In this document: positions 44,015 through 52,385 of the stretch, piece after piece
Layout: every line of letters begins with the position of its first letter
How positions within the stretch are numbered: position 1 is the first letter of the stretch
Assembly: GCA_963748095.1 (NCBI GenBank)
Contig: CAVVIO010000001.1
Location: forward strand, 62,001 to 126,000
Length of the DNA stretch: 64,000 nt
Direction of reading: 5' to 3'
Origin: CAVVIO01 sp963748095
GTDB taxonomy: Bacteria; Bacteroidota; Bacteroidia; Bacteroidales; UBA10428
Translations under genes and position numbers: made by a program
Notes under the pieces: model-generated
The model's database searches: none
Seen by the model: the letters and a program-made list of their open reading frames with translations, nothing else
What the model was told of the DNA's origin: nothing

Positions 44015-45670
44015 ATGGACAGAAGAAAATTTGTAAAGAATCTGACAGCTGGTACAGCCGGTTCAGTTCTGTTAGGCGGAATTCCTGTCAGACTGCTTGC
44101 CGGAAATTATGACCTGAAAAGAATGGCAGCCCAGAGCCCCAACGACAATGTACTGGTTTTTGTACAGATGCACGGAGGAAACGATGCTTTGAATACATTA
44201 ATCCCAGTAGATCAGTACAACGAATATTACTCATACAGGGCAAACATAGCTATTCCTGACCATGGTTCACGAAAATTTATCAATGTAGATAATTCCTTGC
44301 CTGTTGCAGACCAGGTTGGCCTTCACCCGGATATGATCGGGTTTAAAAGTCTTTATGACGAAGGAAAGGCTACCATTGTGCAAAATGTGGGATATGACAA
44401 TATGAACCTGTCACATTTCAGGGGACGCGATATTGTATTTATGGGTTTAGGAGGCAACGATGATACCCTGGGAGTACATTCGGGCTGGATGGGACGCTTT
44501 CTTAATTATGAATTTCCAAATTATCCCGATGATTACCCAAAATCCGACATGCCTGACCCCATTGCCATTGAACTTGGAAGTGCCCTTTCTGTTGCCTTTC
44601 ATCGTGAAAATGGCATTCCCATCGGTTTAAATGTGTGGAGTCCGGAGAAATTTTATGAACTTATATCCGGAGTAGGCATTAACGATAGCTCCATACAATT
44701 TCCCGACGGACATGCCGGGGATGAGCTTAAATACCTGTGGCAATTCGAAAATGTATCGAACGAATACGCCGGAAGATTAAAAGAAGTATATAACAACGGA
44801 TCAAATTCACCAAATGTGACTTATCCGGAAACGTATCCATTTAATGCACCTGAAAATTACAGGAATAATCCATTATCCGGCCAGCTTCAGCTTATTGCCC
44901 GGTTATTGAAAGGGGGTATTAAAACCCGTATTTTTTTGTGCAGGATCGGAGGATTCGATACACATGGCAGTCAGGTGGAGGAATACGATTCTTCACTGGG
45001 AGAACATGCTGCTTTATTGTACCATCTTTCAAGCGCTATCAAATCTTTCCAGGACGATCTTTCCGGGCTGGGAATGGAAGACAAAGTGCTCACAATGACA
45101 TTTACTGAATTTGGCAGACGAGTGCACTCCAACCTGAGTTATGGTACGGATCATGGTACAGCTACGCCAATATTCTTATTTGGAAAAGGATTACAGGGCG
45201 GTATTGTAGGAACCAATCCCGATCTGAATGACCTTGATAATGGAAATCTTAAATATGCCATTGATTACCGTCAGGTATATACTTCAGTAGTTCAGGACTG
45301 GTTTGGTGGCAGTGATGAAGCGGTGAATGCTACCGGGTTCAGTAATTGGCTTGACAAAAAAATACCCCTTTTCAAATCTACCGGTTTACAGGATTTCCCT
45401 TCTGGTCAGGGGACCGAATTTATCGATTGTTTTCCAAACCCAGCCCGGCAGGGAGTAACTTTTATATTCTCGCTGACAAAACCCTCCTTTGTTTCATTAA
45501 TAATTTATGATGTACAGGGAAAAGTAGTTAAGACGGTGTACCAGGGAAATAAACTTTTCGGTTCGCAGAAAATAAACGCTGATATATCAGACCTTCCTGC
45601 AGGTAATTATATTTACCAGATGAAAACGGGCAGTTATCAGGCTTCAAAACAATTAATTATCAGAAAATAA
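44015..45670 (+). CDS. DUF1501 protein with Tat-like signal and T9SS sorting domain
   Basis: A 551-residue exported protein. The N-terminus MDRRKFVKNLTAGTAGSVLLGG has a twin-arginine-like motif. The DUF1501 (sulfatase-like fold) body runs to about residue 450, with FVQMHGGNDALNTLIP near 45, SHFRGRDIVF near 135 and GGFDTHGSQ near 310. The last 80 or so residues (FIDCFPNPARQG..., VQGKVVKTVY, LPAGNYIYQMKTG, ending KQLIIRK) form a type IX secretion sorting domain, so the protein should end up on the surface or outside. It is cotranscribed with the DUF1800 gene and convergent with a lipoprotein gene. Confidence 0.93.
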   Translation: MDRRKFVKNLTAGTAGSVLLGGIPVRLLAGNYDLKRMAAQSPNDNVLVFVQMHGGNDALNTLIPVDQYNEYYSYRANIAIPDHGSRKFINVDNSLPVADQVGLHPDMIGFKSLYDEGKATIVQNVGYDNMNLSHFRGRDIVFMGLGGNDDTLGVHSGWMGRFLNYEFPNYPDDYPKSDMPDPIAIELGSALSVAFHRENGIPIGLNVWSPEKFYELISGVGINDSSIQFPDGHAGDELKYLWQFENVSNEYAGRLKEVYNNGSNSPNVTYPETYPFNAPENYRNNPLSGQLQLIARLLKGGIKTRIFLCRIGGFDTHGSQVEEYDSSLGEHAALLYHLSSAIKSFQDDLSGLGMEDKVLTMTFTEFGRRVHSNLSYGTDHGTATPIFLFGKGLQGGIVGTNPDLNDLDNGNLKYAIDYRQVYTSVVQDWFGGSDEAVNATGFSNWLDKKIPLFKSTGLQDFPSGQGTEFIDCFPNPARQGVTFIFSLTKPSFVSLIIYDVQGKVVKTVYQGNKLFGSQKINADISDLPAGNYIYQMKTGSYQASKQLIIRK

Positions 45671-45697
45671 AATCATTAATTAAATTACCTGGCGTAT

Positions 45698-46900
45698 TTA
45701 AAATTTGAGTTGTTCGGGAGATAGCTTGTAAAGAGCAATTCTGGGGAATCTGCCGGCGACAAATGTCCGGGCTAATAATGCCAGTCCTCCTTCATTGGTT
45801 GTTATCAAAGACGCTATTTCTACCGGGTTATCATTCCCCAGGTACTTGGTAAATAGCAGGTTCCCTTCTGTAGCATCGAAAATGTACAGCACAAGCTGAT
45901 TTGTGCGGGTTTGACTGGCATATGTAATTACCTGTTTTTGATTCAATTCATTTTTTATTGTTCTTACAGAGGCATCCGGAGTCAATTCCGGAAGCTTGCT
46001 GTCGTTGAAATTGTTTGCATTTTGAGAAGTGCCCAAATCTAATTTTACCTTTGGGAAAATAAAATTATCTCCCAGGTAGTATCGCGAAATGGCAAAATTA
46101 CCACTGTCAAGGGAAACTGTAGAACTTATTGCTGCTTCGTCCTGAAATGTGTTCAGTAGGCCGGTCTGGTTACCTGAAGCAGCGCCGACAAATACAAGGG
46201 TCATCGTATAGTTTTTAAACCCGTTGAAATAATAATGTCCTATTGTACCATTTTCATCAATTTCTCCAATATAAAACGGGTATTGTTTCCCTTTTTTGGC
46301 AAGATGTAATCTGATCTGGTTTTCCACATCACCTATAATATCAAATGTGGAAGACCATTCCTGTTGAAAGTTATTACCATATTTTGTTAATATGGTCTTA
46401 CGCCCTACCCTATCGAAGTTCATAACAAGCACATTATCCTTGCTATCCGTATATGCTGTTAAAGGAAACATGAATGCACTGGATGAAACCTGACTAGTTT
46501 CACCTGTTTTAGTGTCGATTTTTACAAACCTGGTGTTCTGAGTGGTTGCGTCCATACATACAAAATAATAATTCCCGTTAATGTATAATAATTTTGGCAC
46601 AGGACTTACATTGCTGTGATCGGGATAGGTCTCCCACTCAAAATTACCCAGGTTATCCGTTTTCATCAGGTATACCGGTAAAAATGAATTGAGTGTTGTG
46701 TCTTCCAACGCAGAAAGTATCAGAAAACCGCCATCATCGGTTTGTAACATATCCAGCGGATAAAAAGAAATATTATAATCAGGATTATGATATACTTTAA
46801 TAAAGTTATTTTCTGGAGCTATATTGCTTTTTTTAACATCGCATGCAATCAATATGATACCAGATAAAAAAAGCAATAAATAAGATTTTAATGTTTTCAT
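45698..46900 (-). CDS. lipoprotein, hypothetical
   Basis: A 400-residue lipoprotein: signal peptide with lipobox LIAC and modified Cys near residue 20. The rest is rich in beta strands with repeated GxxQ/GGF/VKID-like blocks (DDGGFLILSALED, YLMKTDNLGNFEWET, FVKIDTKTG) that suggest a beta-propeller. It overlaps the upstream barrel gene by 4 bases (46897-46900), so the two are cotranslated. No family is recognised; it could be a surface accessory of the barrel. Confidence 0.75.
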   Translation of the reverse strand: MKTLKSYLLLFLSGIILIACDVKKSNIAPENNFIKVYHNPDYNISFYPLDMLQTDDGGFLILSALEDTTLNSFLPVYLMKTDNLGNFEWETYPDHSNVSPVPKLLYINGNYYFVCMDATTQNTRFVKIDTKTGETSQVSSSAFMFPLTAYTDSKDNVLVMNFDRVGRKTILTKYGNNFQQEWSSTFDIIGDVENQIRLHLAKKGKQYPFYIGEIDENGTIGHYYFNGFKNYTMTLVFVGAASGNQTGLLNTFQDEAAISSTVSLDSGNFAISRYYLGDNFIFPKVKLDLGTSQNANNFNDSKLPELTPDASVRTIKNELNQKQVITYASQTRTNQLVLYIFDATEGNLLFTKYLGNDNPVEIASLITTNEGGLALLARTFVAGRFPRIALYKLSPEQLKF

Positions 46901-47799
46901 CTTTTCCTTAATAAGTTTTTACAACTGTCGTTAATTCGTCTGATAGTCTGGTTGATGGGGAAAAGCAGACTTACATTTATAACCAGGTTATGCAGGCTTA
47001 TATCATCAGGAATATCATAAGAACCCCCTGAGAAGTTTTGTATGGAATATCGTCCGCTTTCATTTACCACATTGTTTAACCCAAAAAAATAGCTGGCATC
47101 TAAAGCCAGCAAAACAGAGTTTAAATCATATCTTACCCCGGCACCAGCTATCAATGTAAATCGCGATCGAATATACCAAACTGAAACATCGCCGGTATTA
47201 TCATCCATATTCAGCGGAACGTCGCCGGTTAGCGAACGCTGGATCATGCGAGTGGTTACTTTTGCAGTAGCATTCTGTAGCATCCCGTATTGAAATCCTC
47301 CCTGCAAATAAGGCTTTAACAGACCCGATCCGTATGAATATTGCACAATTAAAGGAAATTCCAGATAATGCAACGTGTGCCGGCTTTCATAAGTCAGATC
47401 AATTTGATTGGATGTATTCGAATTATCTGTCCATGAATAATTGTTGCTGTAGTTGTAGGAATACTGTGAAATTCCGGGTTGAAAACTTAGAGCGATGTTA
47501 TCTGTCAGATTGTAGATCATCACAAAACCATATTGATATCCCGGATTAGAAAGAAAGCTGCGATATTTTTTTTCGCCTGTTCCTTCCGGGCTATTTGTGC
47601 TGATTACGGAATAACGCGCAAGTGGAATAGGCTGGGTAAAATTAATACCTCCTTTAAACCCAACAAGGAATTTAGTATCTGTTTTTCCTTTTTGTGGATA
47701 TAAAAAAAACAAATTATCAGGATCAAAGGCATAAGATCCCAAGAATATAAATAGGAACAAAGGAAAAAGAGTCAAAATTTTAGGATTTTGATTTATCAT
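46897..47799 (-). CDS. PorT-like outer-membrane barrel protein
   Basis: A 300-residue exported protein (hydrophobic start TLFPLFLFIFLGSYAF). The strand pattern FLVGFKGGINFTQ, GFVMIYNLTDNIALSFQPGISQYS and YLEFPLIVQYSYGSGLLKPYLQGGFQYG is that of Bacteroidota outer-membrane beta-barrels of the PorT type. It is cotranscribed with a lipoprotein gene and lies near the T9SS-secreted DUF1501 protein. Whether it belongs to T9SS itself is not established. Confidence 0.75.
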   Translation of the reverse strand: MINQNPKILTLFPLFLFIFLGSYAFDPDNLFFLYPQKGKTDTKFLVGFKGGINFTQPIPLARYSVISTNSPEGTGEKKYRSFLSNPGYQYGFVMIYNLTDNIALSFQPGISQYSYNYSNNYSWTDNSNTSNQIDLTYESRHTLHYLEFPLIVQYSYGSGLLKPYLQGGFQYGMLQNATAKVTTRMIQRSLTGDVPLNMDDNTGDVSVWYIRSRFTLIAGAGVRYDLNSVLLALDASYFFGLNNVVNESGRYSIQNFSGGSYDIPDDISLHNLVINVSLLFPINQTIRRINDSCKNLLRKR

Positions 47800-48094
47800 G
47801 GTTTAGTTTTTTTAGCAATAGAAACCCCAAAATACATGTTTTGTTCTAACGTATTAATACACATAAATATTATAATTGATAAATGAATATTAACCACTCC
47901 GGTCCAGGGAAATCTATGACCATAATAACTAATAGATATATCAACGATTTCATCCTTCGCTCATAATCACATTTATCCAGTTAATTGGATTACATATCAC
48001 AGAAATACAATCTTTAGTCAATAGAATAAATCTATTTGTTAACCAACCCGTAGAACAGGTTAAAACAACCAATTTTTAATTAAAAAAAACGATC

Positions 48095-48469
48095 ATGCAG
48101 GACCTTATTTTAAATCAGACGCCATTAACTCCCAGGATTGAATTTTATGCAAATGGAAATTTAAAAATGGAAGGCCGTTCACTGCCCGAGAATGTTGAAA
48201 TGGTATATACTCCTATTATTAACTGGATTATAGGATTAAAAGCAGAAAAAGTGAATTTTGATATAAATCTTGAATATTTTAATAGTGCTTCTTCCAAAAA
48301 AATCATGGAAATACTCAAACACCTTGATGCCAACAATAGTATTAAACAACTTAATATCAACTGGCATTACGAAGAAGGTGATGACGACAGTGTAGAAATT
48401 GCACAGATCTATGAAGAATCGCTTTTAAGGGTAATTTTTAAATACATCGAATACGAAGAGGCTGCCTAA
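48095..48469 (+). CDS. SiaC-like regulatory protein (DUF1987)
   Basis: A 124-residue protein of the SiaC/DUF1987 family, with TPRIEFYANGNLKMEGRSLPENVEMVYTPIINWI, LEYFNSASSKKIMEILKHL and WHYEEGDDD in order. In Pseudomonas SiaC is switched by phosphorylation at a residue in the N-S-A-S-S type segment and activates a diguanylate cyclase. Here SiaA, SiaB and SiaD partners are missing from the neighbourhood, so it is an orphan and its effector is unknown. Confidence 0.85.
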   Translation: MQDLILNQTPLTPRIEFYANGNLKMEGRSLPENVEMVYTPIINWIIGLKAEKVNFDINLEYFNSASSKKIMEILKHLDANNSIKQLNINWHYEEGDDDSVEIAQIYEESLLRVIFKYIEYEEAA

Positions 48470-48609
48470 TATTAAAAATTTTTCCCCTTTAACCAGTCCG
48501 GTAATCAGAATGTGAAAAACCTTCATTTCACGCGTACTTATTTTTTCTTTTGCCTTTATTCAATTATAAAGCAGTCTTTTTTAAAAATATAATCCCCTGA
48601 CCGTTTTTT

Positions 48610-49699
48610 CTATCCTTTTCCGTTTTTATATTCCTTTACGGTATCCATAAACTGGTCGAATAAAAATTCGGTGTCAGTAGGCCCGCTTGATGCTTCCGGA
48701 TGAAACTGGGATGAGAAAAAGGGCTTCGACACATGTTTCATCCCTTCGTTCGTATTATCATTCAAATTTATAAATAAAGGTTCCCATTCTTTGGGGAGAG
48801 TGGCATTATCAATTGCATAACCATGATTTTGAGATGTGATATAGGCACGATTGGTTCCGGCCAATAAAACCGGCTGATTATGGCTGCGATGTCCGTATTT
48901 TAACTTATAAGTGTCGGCACCTGCGGCCAGGGCCATTAACTGGTTTCCCAGACAAATTCCATAAATTGGTTTTTCCGTTTTATAAGCCTGGCTAATACTA
49001 CCAATCGTAACATCACACTGTTTGGGGTCTCCCGGCCCGTTTGAAATAAACAATCCGTCATATTCTTCCTTCGACAGATCATAATCCCAGGGGACAAGAG
49101 AAACAGTAGCATCGCGTTTAATCAGGTTCCTGATAATATTATACTTAACTCCACAATCGATTAGTACAATTTTATATTTTCCGTTGCCATATACTTTTTT
49201 CTCTTTAGTACTTACCTCTTTTACCAGGTTTATTTTAGCGGGATCATAATACGGAATATCCTTGTTTTCATAAATAATTTTCCCGAGCATGGTCCCCTTT
49301 TCACGCAATATTTTTGTAAGAGTGCGTGTATCTATCCCGTAAATACCCGGTATCTGAAATTCCTGCAACCATTTTCCAAGGCTTTTATCAGCATTCCAGT
49401 GACTATATTCTTCAGTATAATCTGATACGATCAGTCCGGAAATATGCAAAGCATACGATTCATAATTTTTAAAAAGGCCATCCGCCTTCTCGTTCACCAG
49501 GAACTCCATAATTTCCTATCAATGGATAGGTTAATACCAGTATTTGTCCCTTGTACGAAGGGTCAGTAAGACTTTCCGGATATCCGGTCATCGCGGTATT
49601 AAACACTACTTCTCCCGATACTGATTTATTATATCCAAAAGATGTACCGGTGAATTCCGTTCCATCTTCCAGTACCAGCTTTATTTTTTCTGCTTGCAC
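48610..49699 (-). CDS. carA: carbamoyl-phosphate synthase small subunit, apparent frameshift
   Basis: Glutaminase subunit feeding ammonia to CarB. The gene reads in two frames: 49699-49469 gives the N-terminal part to ...NYGVPGE, and 49509-48610 continues in another frame with EKADGLFKNYES...IYGICLGNQLMALAAG, the class-I glutamine amidotransferase with its catalytic Cys, and SQFHPEASSGP with its catalytic His and Glu. Skipping one base near 49495-49500 joins them as ...GVPGNEKADG..., which fits the family. This is a one-base insertion, real or a sequencing error. The start is a GTG (49699). It is 26 bases downstream of the TlpA-like gene. Confidence 0.9.
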
Positions 49700-49724
49700 A
49701 ATAATTATGAGTAATTAGTTTCTA

Positions 49725-51203
49725 TTAATTTTTCTTTTCCTTTGTCAATGTATCAATAATATCTTTTACCTGTTCCACCCCAATTCGTTTTGCAATAATT
49801 TTCTTATCCCTGTCGAGAATAAAAATCTGTGGTGTAGATCTTACATCATAGGTGATTTTATATTTGTAGTCATAGGGATTCCAGGCATTCATCCAGTCAT
49901 AAAGCTTGTGCTGGTTTACAAAATCCACCCATTTTATTTTACCGTCTTCACCAAATAAGGTGCTCACAGCCAGAATCTTTACTCCTTTATTTTTAAGGTC
50001 TTTCTCGTAAAGATCATGCAGTTCAGGAACGGCTTTTTTACAATGGCCGCAATCTGCCTCCCAAAATATGAGTACCGTATAATCAGCGTCGATATCATAA
50101 AGGTTTATAAAGCTCCCTGCATGCGGATAACGTTTCAGGGCGGTATCGTTTTCCGCAGCTATGAAATGATCTGTTGGTACCAGAAGCAGTTGAATATCCG
50201 GAGCAAATTTCCCAATCAGCAGGGGTTTAGTTACTTTCACCCTCTCTTTCAGTTCGTCAAGAAATTTTTTACTGCTCCACCATGCCTCGGTCAGGTAATA
50301 CTTTTCTGCAAGATGTATCTGTACGGCATCCATTCCCATTATCTGGCTTTCGCCATAATGGTTAAACAAAGTAATGAGCATATACCTGAAAAGTGTTGAA
50401 TCCGATTTCGACTTATCAATAAGCATATCCACTTCTGGTATAATCGAATCTGGGACCTGGGGTATTACCTTGTTGATATAGGTTAAAATCTTATTCTCAT
50501 AAAGAGGAGTATGAAGCAACCTGGGATCGGAAATATCGAAATTATCGAAATAATGTTTCTTGTAATAATGATATTGCCAGGTTGAATCGATAACCTTACC
50601 GTTTTTGTCTTTTGGAGGATCGGGGACTTCTATATCAAGAGTGGCTTTAAGAAATGTTGACACAAAGAGGTCGGGATGATCATTGATGATTTTATGAATA
50701 TAATCGAGTCGTTCTTTATTCAGGTTGTCATATTTACTAACCAATTCCTGTTTTGCTTTTTCAGTGTTTGCTTTTTTTTGCTGTGCCTGCAATGATTCTG
50801 CCTGATTACGCAATTTAAACATGTACTTTTGAAAATCGCTGAAAATCTGATTATTTTCTGAACCCTTTACAATCATTGAGTTAATAAAATTCGTGGTGTC
50901 AACCTCAATGGAGAATTTCTGATCTTTTCCCATCAAAAACTCAAAGTATTTCTGTGAAGGTAAAAAAACAATATACATCCCCCCCGGAAGCTCTTTTTTA
51001 CCTTTAAAAACACCGGTTCCCTTATTATTTACCCACACTGTATCATCGGGATACATCGATTTATTCAGATAATGCCCCAGAATAATAGTAGTATCCTGAA
51101 TTCCACGAACTGTGACATTAATATCATATCCCTGGCAATTCGCTGTAGTTGTTAAAACTCCCAGAGAAACGATTAAAAAGAAGTTATTAAGTATTCTTTT
51201 CAT
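49725..51203 (-). CDS. TlpA-like thioredoxin-fold exported protein
   Basis: A 492-residue protein with a signal peptide (LNNFFLIVSLGVLTTTANC). The N-terminal region (about 30-110) looks like a DUF4369 domain (VTVRGIQDTTIILGHYLN...). The last 130 or so residues form a TlpA/ResA-like thioredoxin fold with the redox motif C-G-H-C near residue 377 and RSTPQIFILD carrying the cis-Pro. It probably exchanges disulfides in the periplasm. It may be a lipoprotein, since a Cys follows the signal. It precedes carA by 25 bases on the same strand. Confidence 0.87.
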   Translation of the reverse strand: MKRILNNFFLIVSLGVLTTTANCQGYDINVTVRGIQDTTIILGHYLNKSMYPDDTVWVNNKGTGVFKGKKELPGGMYIVFLPSQKYFEFLMGKDQKFSIEVDTTNFINSMIVKGSENNQIFSDFQKYMFKLRNQAESLQAQQKKANTEKAKQELVSKYDNLNKERLDYIHKIINDHPDLFVSTFLKATLDIEVPDPPKDKNGKVIDSTWQYHYYKKHYFDNFDISDPRLLHTPLYENKILTYINKVIPQVPDSIIPEVDMLIDKSKSDSTLFRYMLITLFNHYGESQIMGMDAVQIHLAEKYYLTEAWWSSKKFLDELKERVKVTKPLLIGKFAPDIQLLLVPTDHFIAAENDTALKRYPHAGSFINLYDIDADYTVLIFWEADCGHCKKAVPELHDLYEKDLKNKGVKILAVSTLFGEDGKIKWVDFVNQHKLYDWMNAWNPYDYKYKITYDVRSTPQIFILDRDKKIIAKRIGVEQVKDIIDTLTKEKKN

Positions 51204-51251
51204 TAGTGAAAATTATTATTAGTACAATTGCCTTCAATAATTTATTGACGC

Positions 51252-51259
51252 CAAAATTA
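51252..51259 (-). promoter_or_regulatory. -7 element for the TlpA-like/carA unit
   Basis: On the minus strand this reads TAATTTTG, a full match to TAnnTTTG, 49 bases before the ATG. No firm -33 element was seen. Confidence 0.45.
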
Positions 51260-51341
51260 GCTATTATAATTTAAAAATGTATTATTCTGATTTCAATAAC
51301 GAATAATATTCATTTCCATTATCTCAATATTAAAAATTAGA

Positions 51342-51371
51342 TTTGCGGTTGAATTTGTTTGGTTAACTTTA
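51342..51371 (+). promoter_or_regulatory. promoter of the polyprenyl synthase gene
   Basis: TTTG (51342-51345) and TAACTTTA (51364-51371, one mismatch to TAnnTTTG) are 18 bases apart. The ATG is 13 bases further on. Confidence 0.5.
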
Positions 51372-51384
51372 AAAAAAATTACAG

Positions 51385-52359
51385 ATGATATCTTTTCGCA
51401 ACTGCACTGAAATTATTGAAAAGGAAATTCATAATCTGCTATTAGACAATGAACCAAAGGAATTATATGAACCTATTCGTTATATATTGTCGGTTGGCGG
51501 AAAGCGAATTCGTCCCGGACTTGTTTTGATGGGGTGTAATCTTTTTTCCGATTCGATAGAAGCAGCAATTAATCCTGCAATTGCCATAGAAACATTTCAC
51601 AATTTCACACTTCTCCACGATGATATTATGGATAATGCTGTTGTACGCAGGAATAAACCGACTGTGCATGAAAAATGGAGTAAAAACATAGCCTTGTTAT
51701 CGGGAGATGCCATGCTAATAAAAGCATACGAATTCCTTTCAAAAAGTGACATTACTGTCCTGAGGCAGATACTGGAGGTATTCAACAAAACATCTGTAGA
51801 AGTATGTGAAGGACAGCAATATGATATGAATTTCGAAAGCCGGCAAACTGTACCTGTAGAAGAATACCTGAAAATGATCGAATTGAAGACAGCTGTTTTA
51901 ATTGGCGCTTCTCTTAAAATAGGAGCTATAGTTGGAAATGCTAAAAGTGAAGATGCCAATAACTTATACGAGTTTGGAAAAAATCTCGGACTGGCATTTC
52001 AACTACAGGATGATCTGTTGGATGTATATGCCAACCCTGAAACTTTTGGTAAGAAAAACGGGGGTGACATCGTTTCCAATAAAAAAACCTATTTACTGAT
52101 TACCGCGTTAAATCTGGCACAGGGAGCCGTAAAGCATGATCTCACAGAATGGCTGCAAAAGAAAGAATTCGGATGGGAAGCTAAAATTAAGGCAGTTACT
52201 GAAATTTTCAATAAACTGGGAATTGAAATACTTACCCGCGAAAAAGCGAATGAATATTTTAAGCAGGCTTTTATTTCGCTGGATAAAATTCCTGTGGAAG
52301 AAAACCGTAAAACTCCTTTAAAAGAATTTGCTATAAAATTAATGGGAAGGGATAAGTGA
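51385..52359 (+). CDS. polyprenyl synthetase family protein
   Basis: A 324-residue trans-prenyltransferase that lengthens isoprenoid diphosphates with IPP. The first aspartate motif D-D-I-M-D is at residues 79-83, followed by RRNKPTVH. The second, QDDLLD, is near 212, with GKKNGGDI after it. The length and first motif fit a geranylgeranyl or longer-chain synthase (quinone side chain), but chain length cannot be fixed from this alone. A perfect hairpin overlaps its stop. Confidence 0.93.
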   Translation: MISFRNCTEIIEKEIHNLLLDNEPKELYEPIRYILSVGGKRIRPGLVLMGCNLFSDSIEAAINPAIAIETFHNFTLLHDDIMDNAVVRRNKPTVHEKWSKNIALLSGDAMLIKAYEFLSKSDITVLRQILEVFNKTSVEVCEGQQYDMNFESRQTVPVEEYLKMIELKTAVLIGASLKIGAIVGNAKSEDANNLYEFGKNLGLAFQLQDDLLDVYANPETFGKKNGGDIVSNKKTYLLITALNLAQGAVKHDLTEWLQKKEFGWEAKIKAVTEIFNKLGIEILTREKANEYFKQAFISLDKIPVEENRKTPLKEFAIKLMGRDK

Positions 52360-52372
52360 TATATCCCTTCCC
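52344..52372. terminator. perfect hairpin between convergent genes
   Basis: GGGAAGGGATA and TATCCCTTCCC form an 11-bp perfect stem around a 7-base loop, covering the stop codon of the polyprenyl synthase gene and lying 14 bases from the end of the convergent DUF2723 gene. There is no clear T-tract; on the minus strand a T-rich stretch follows. It may work as a shared terminator for both genes. Confidence 0.5.
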
Positions 52373-52385
52373 AAATATGCGGTGA

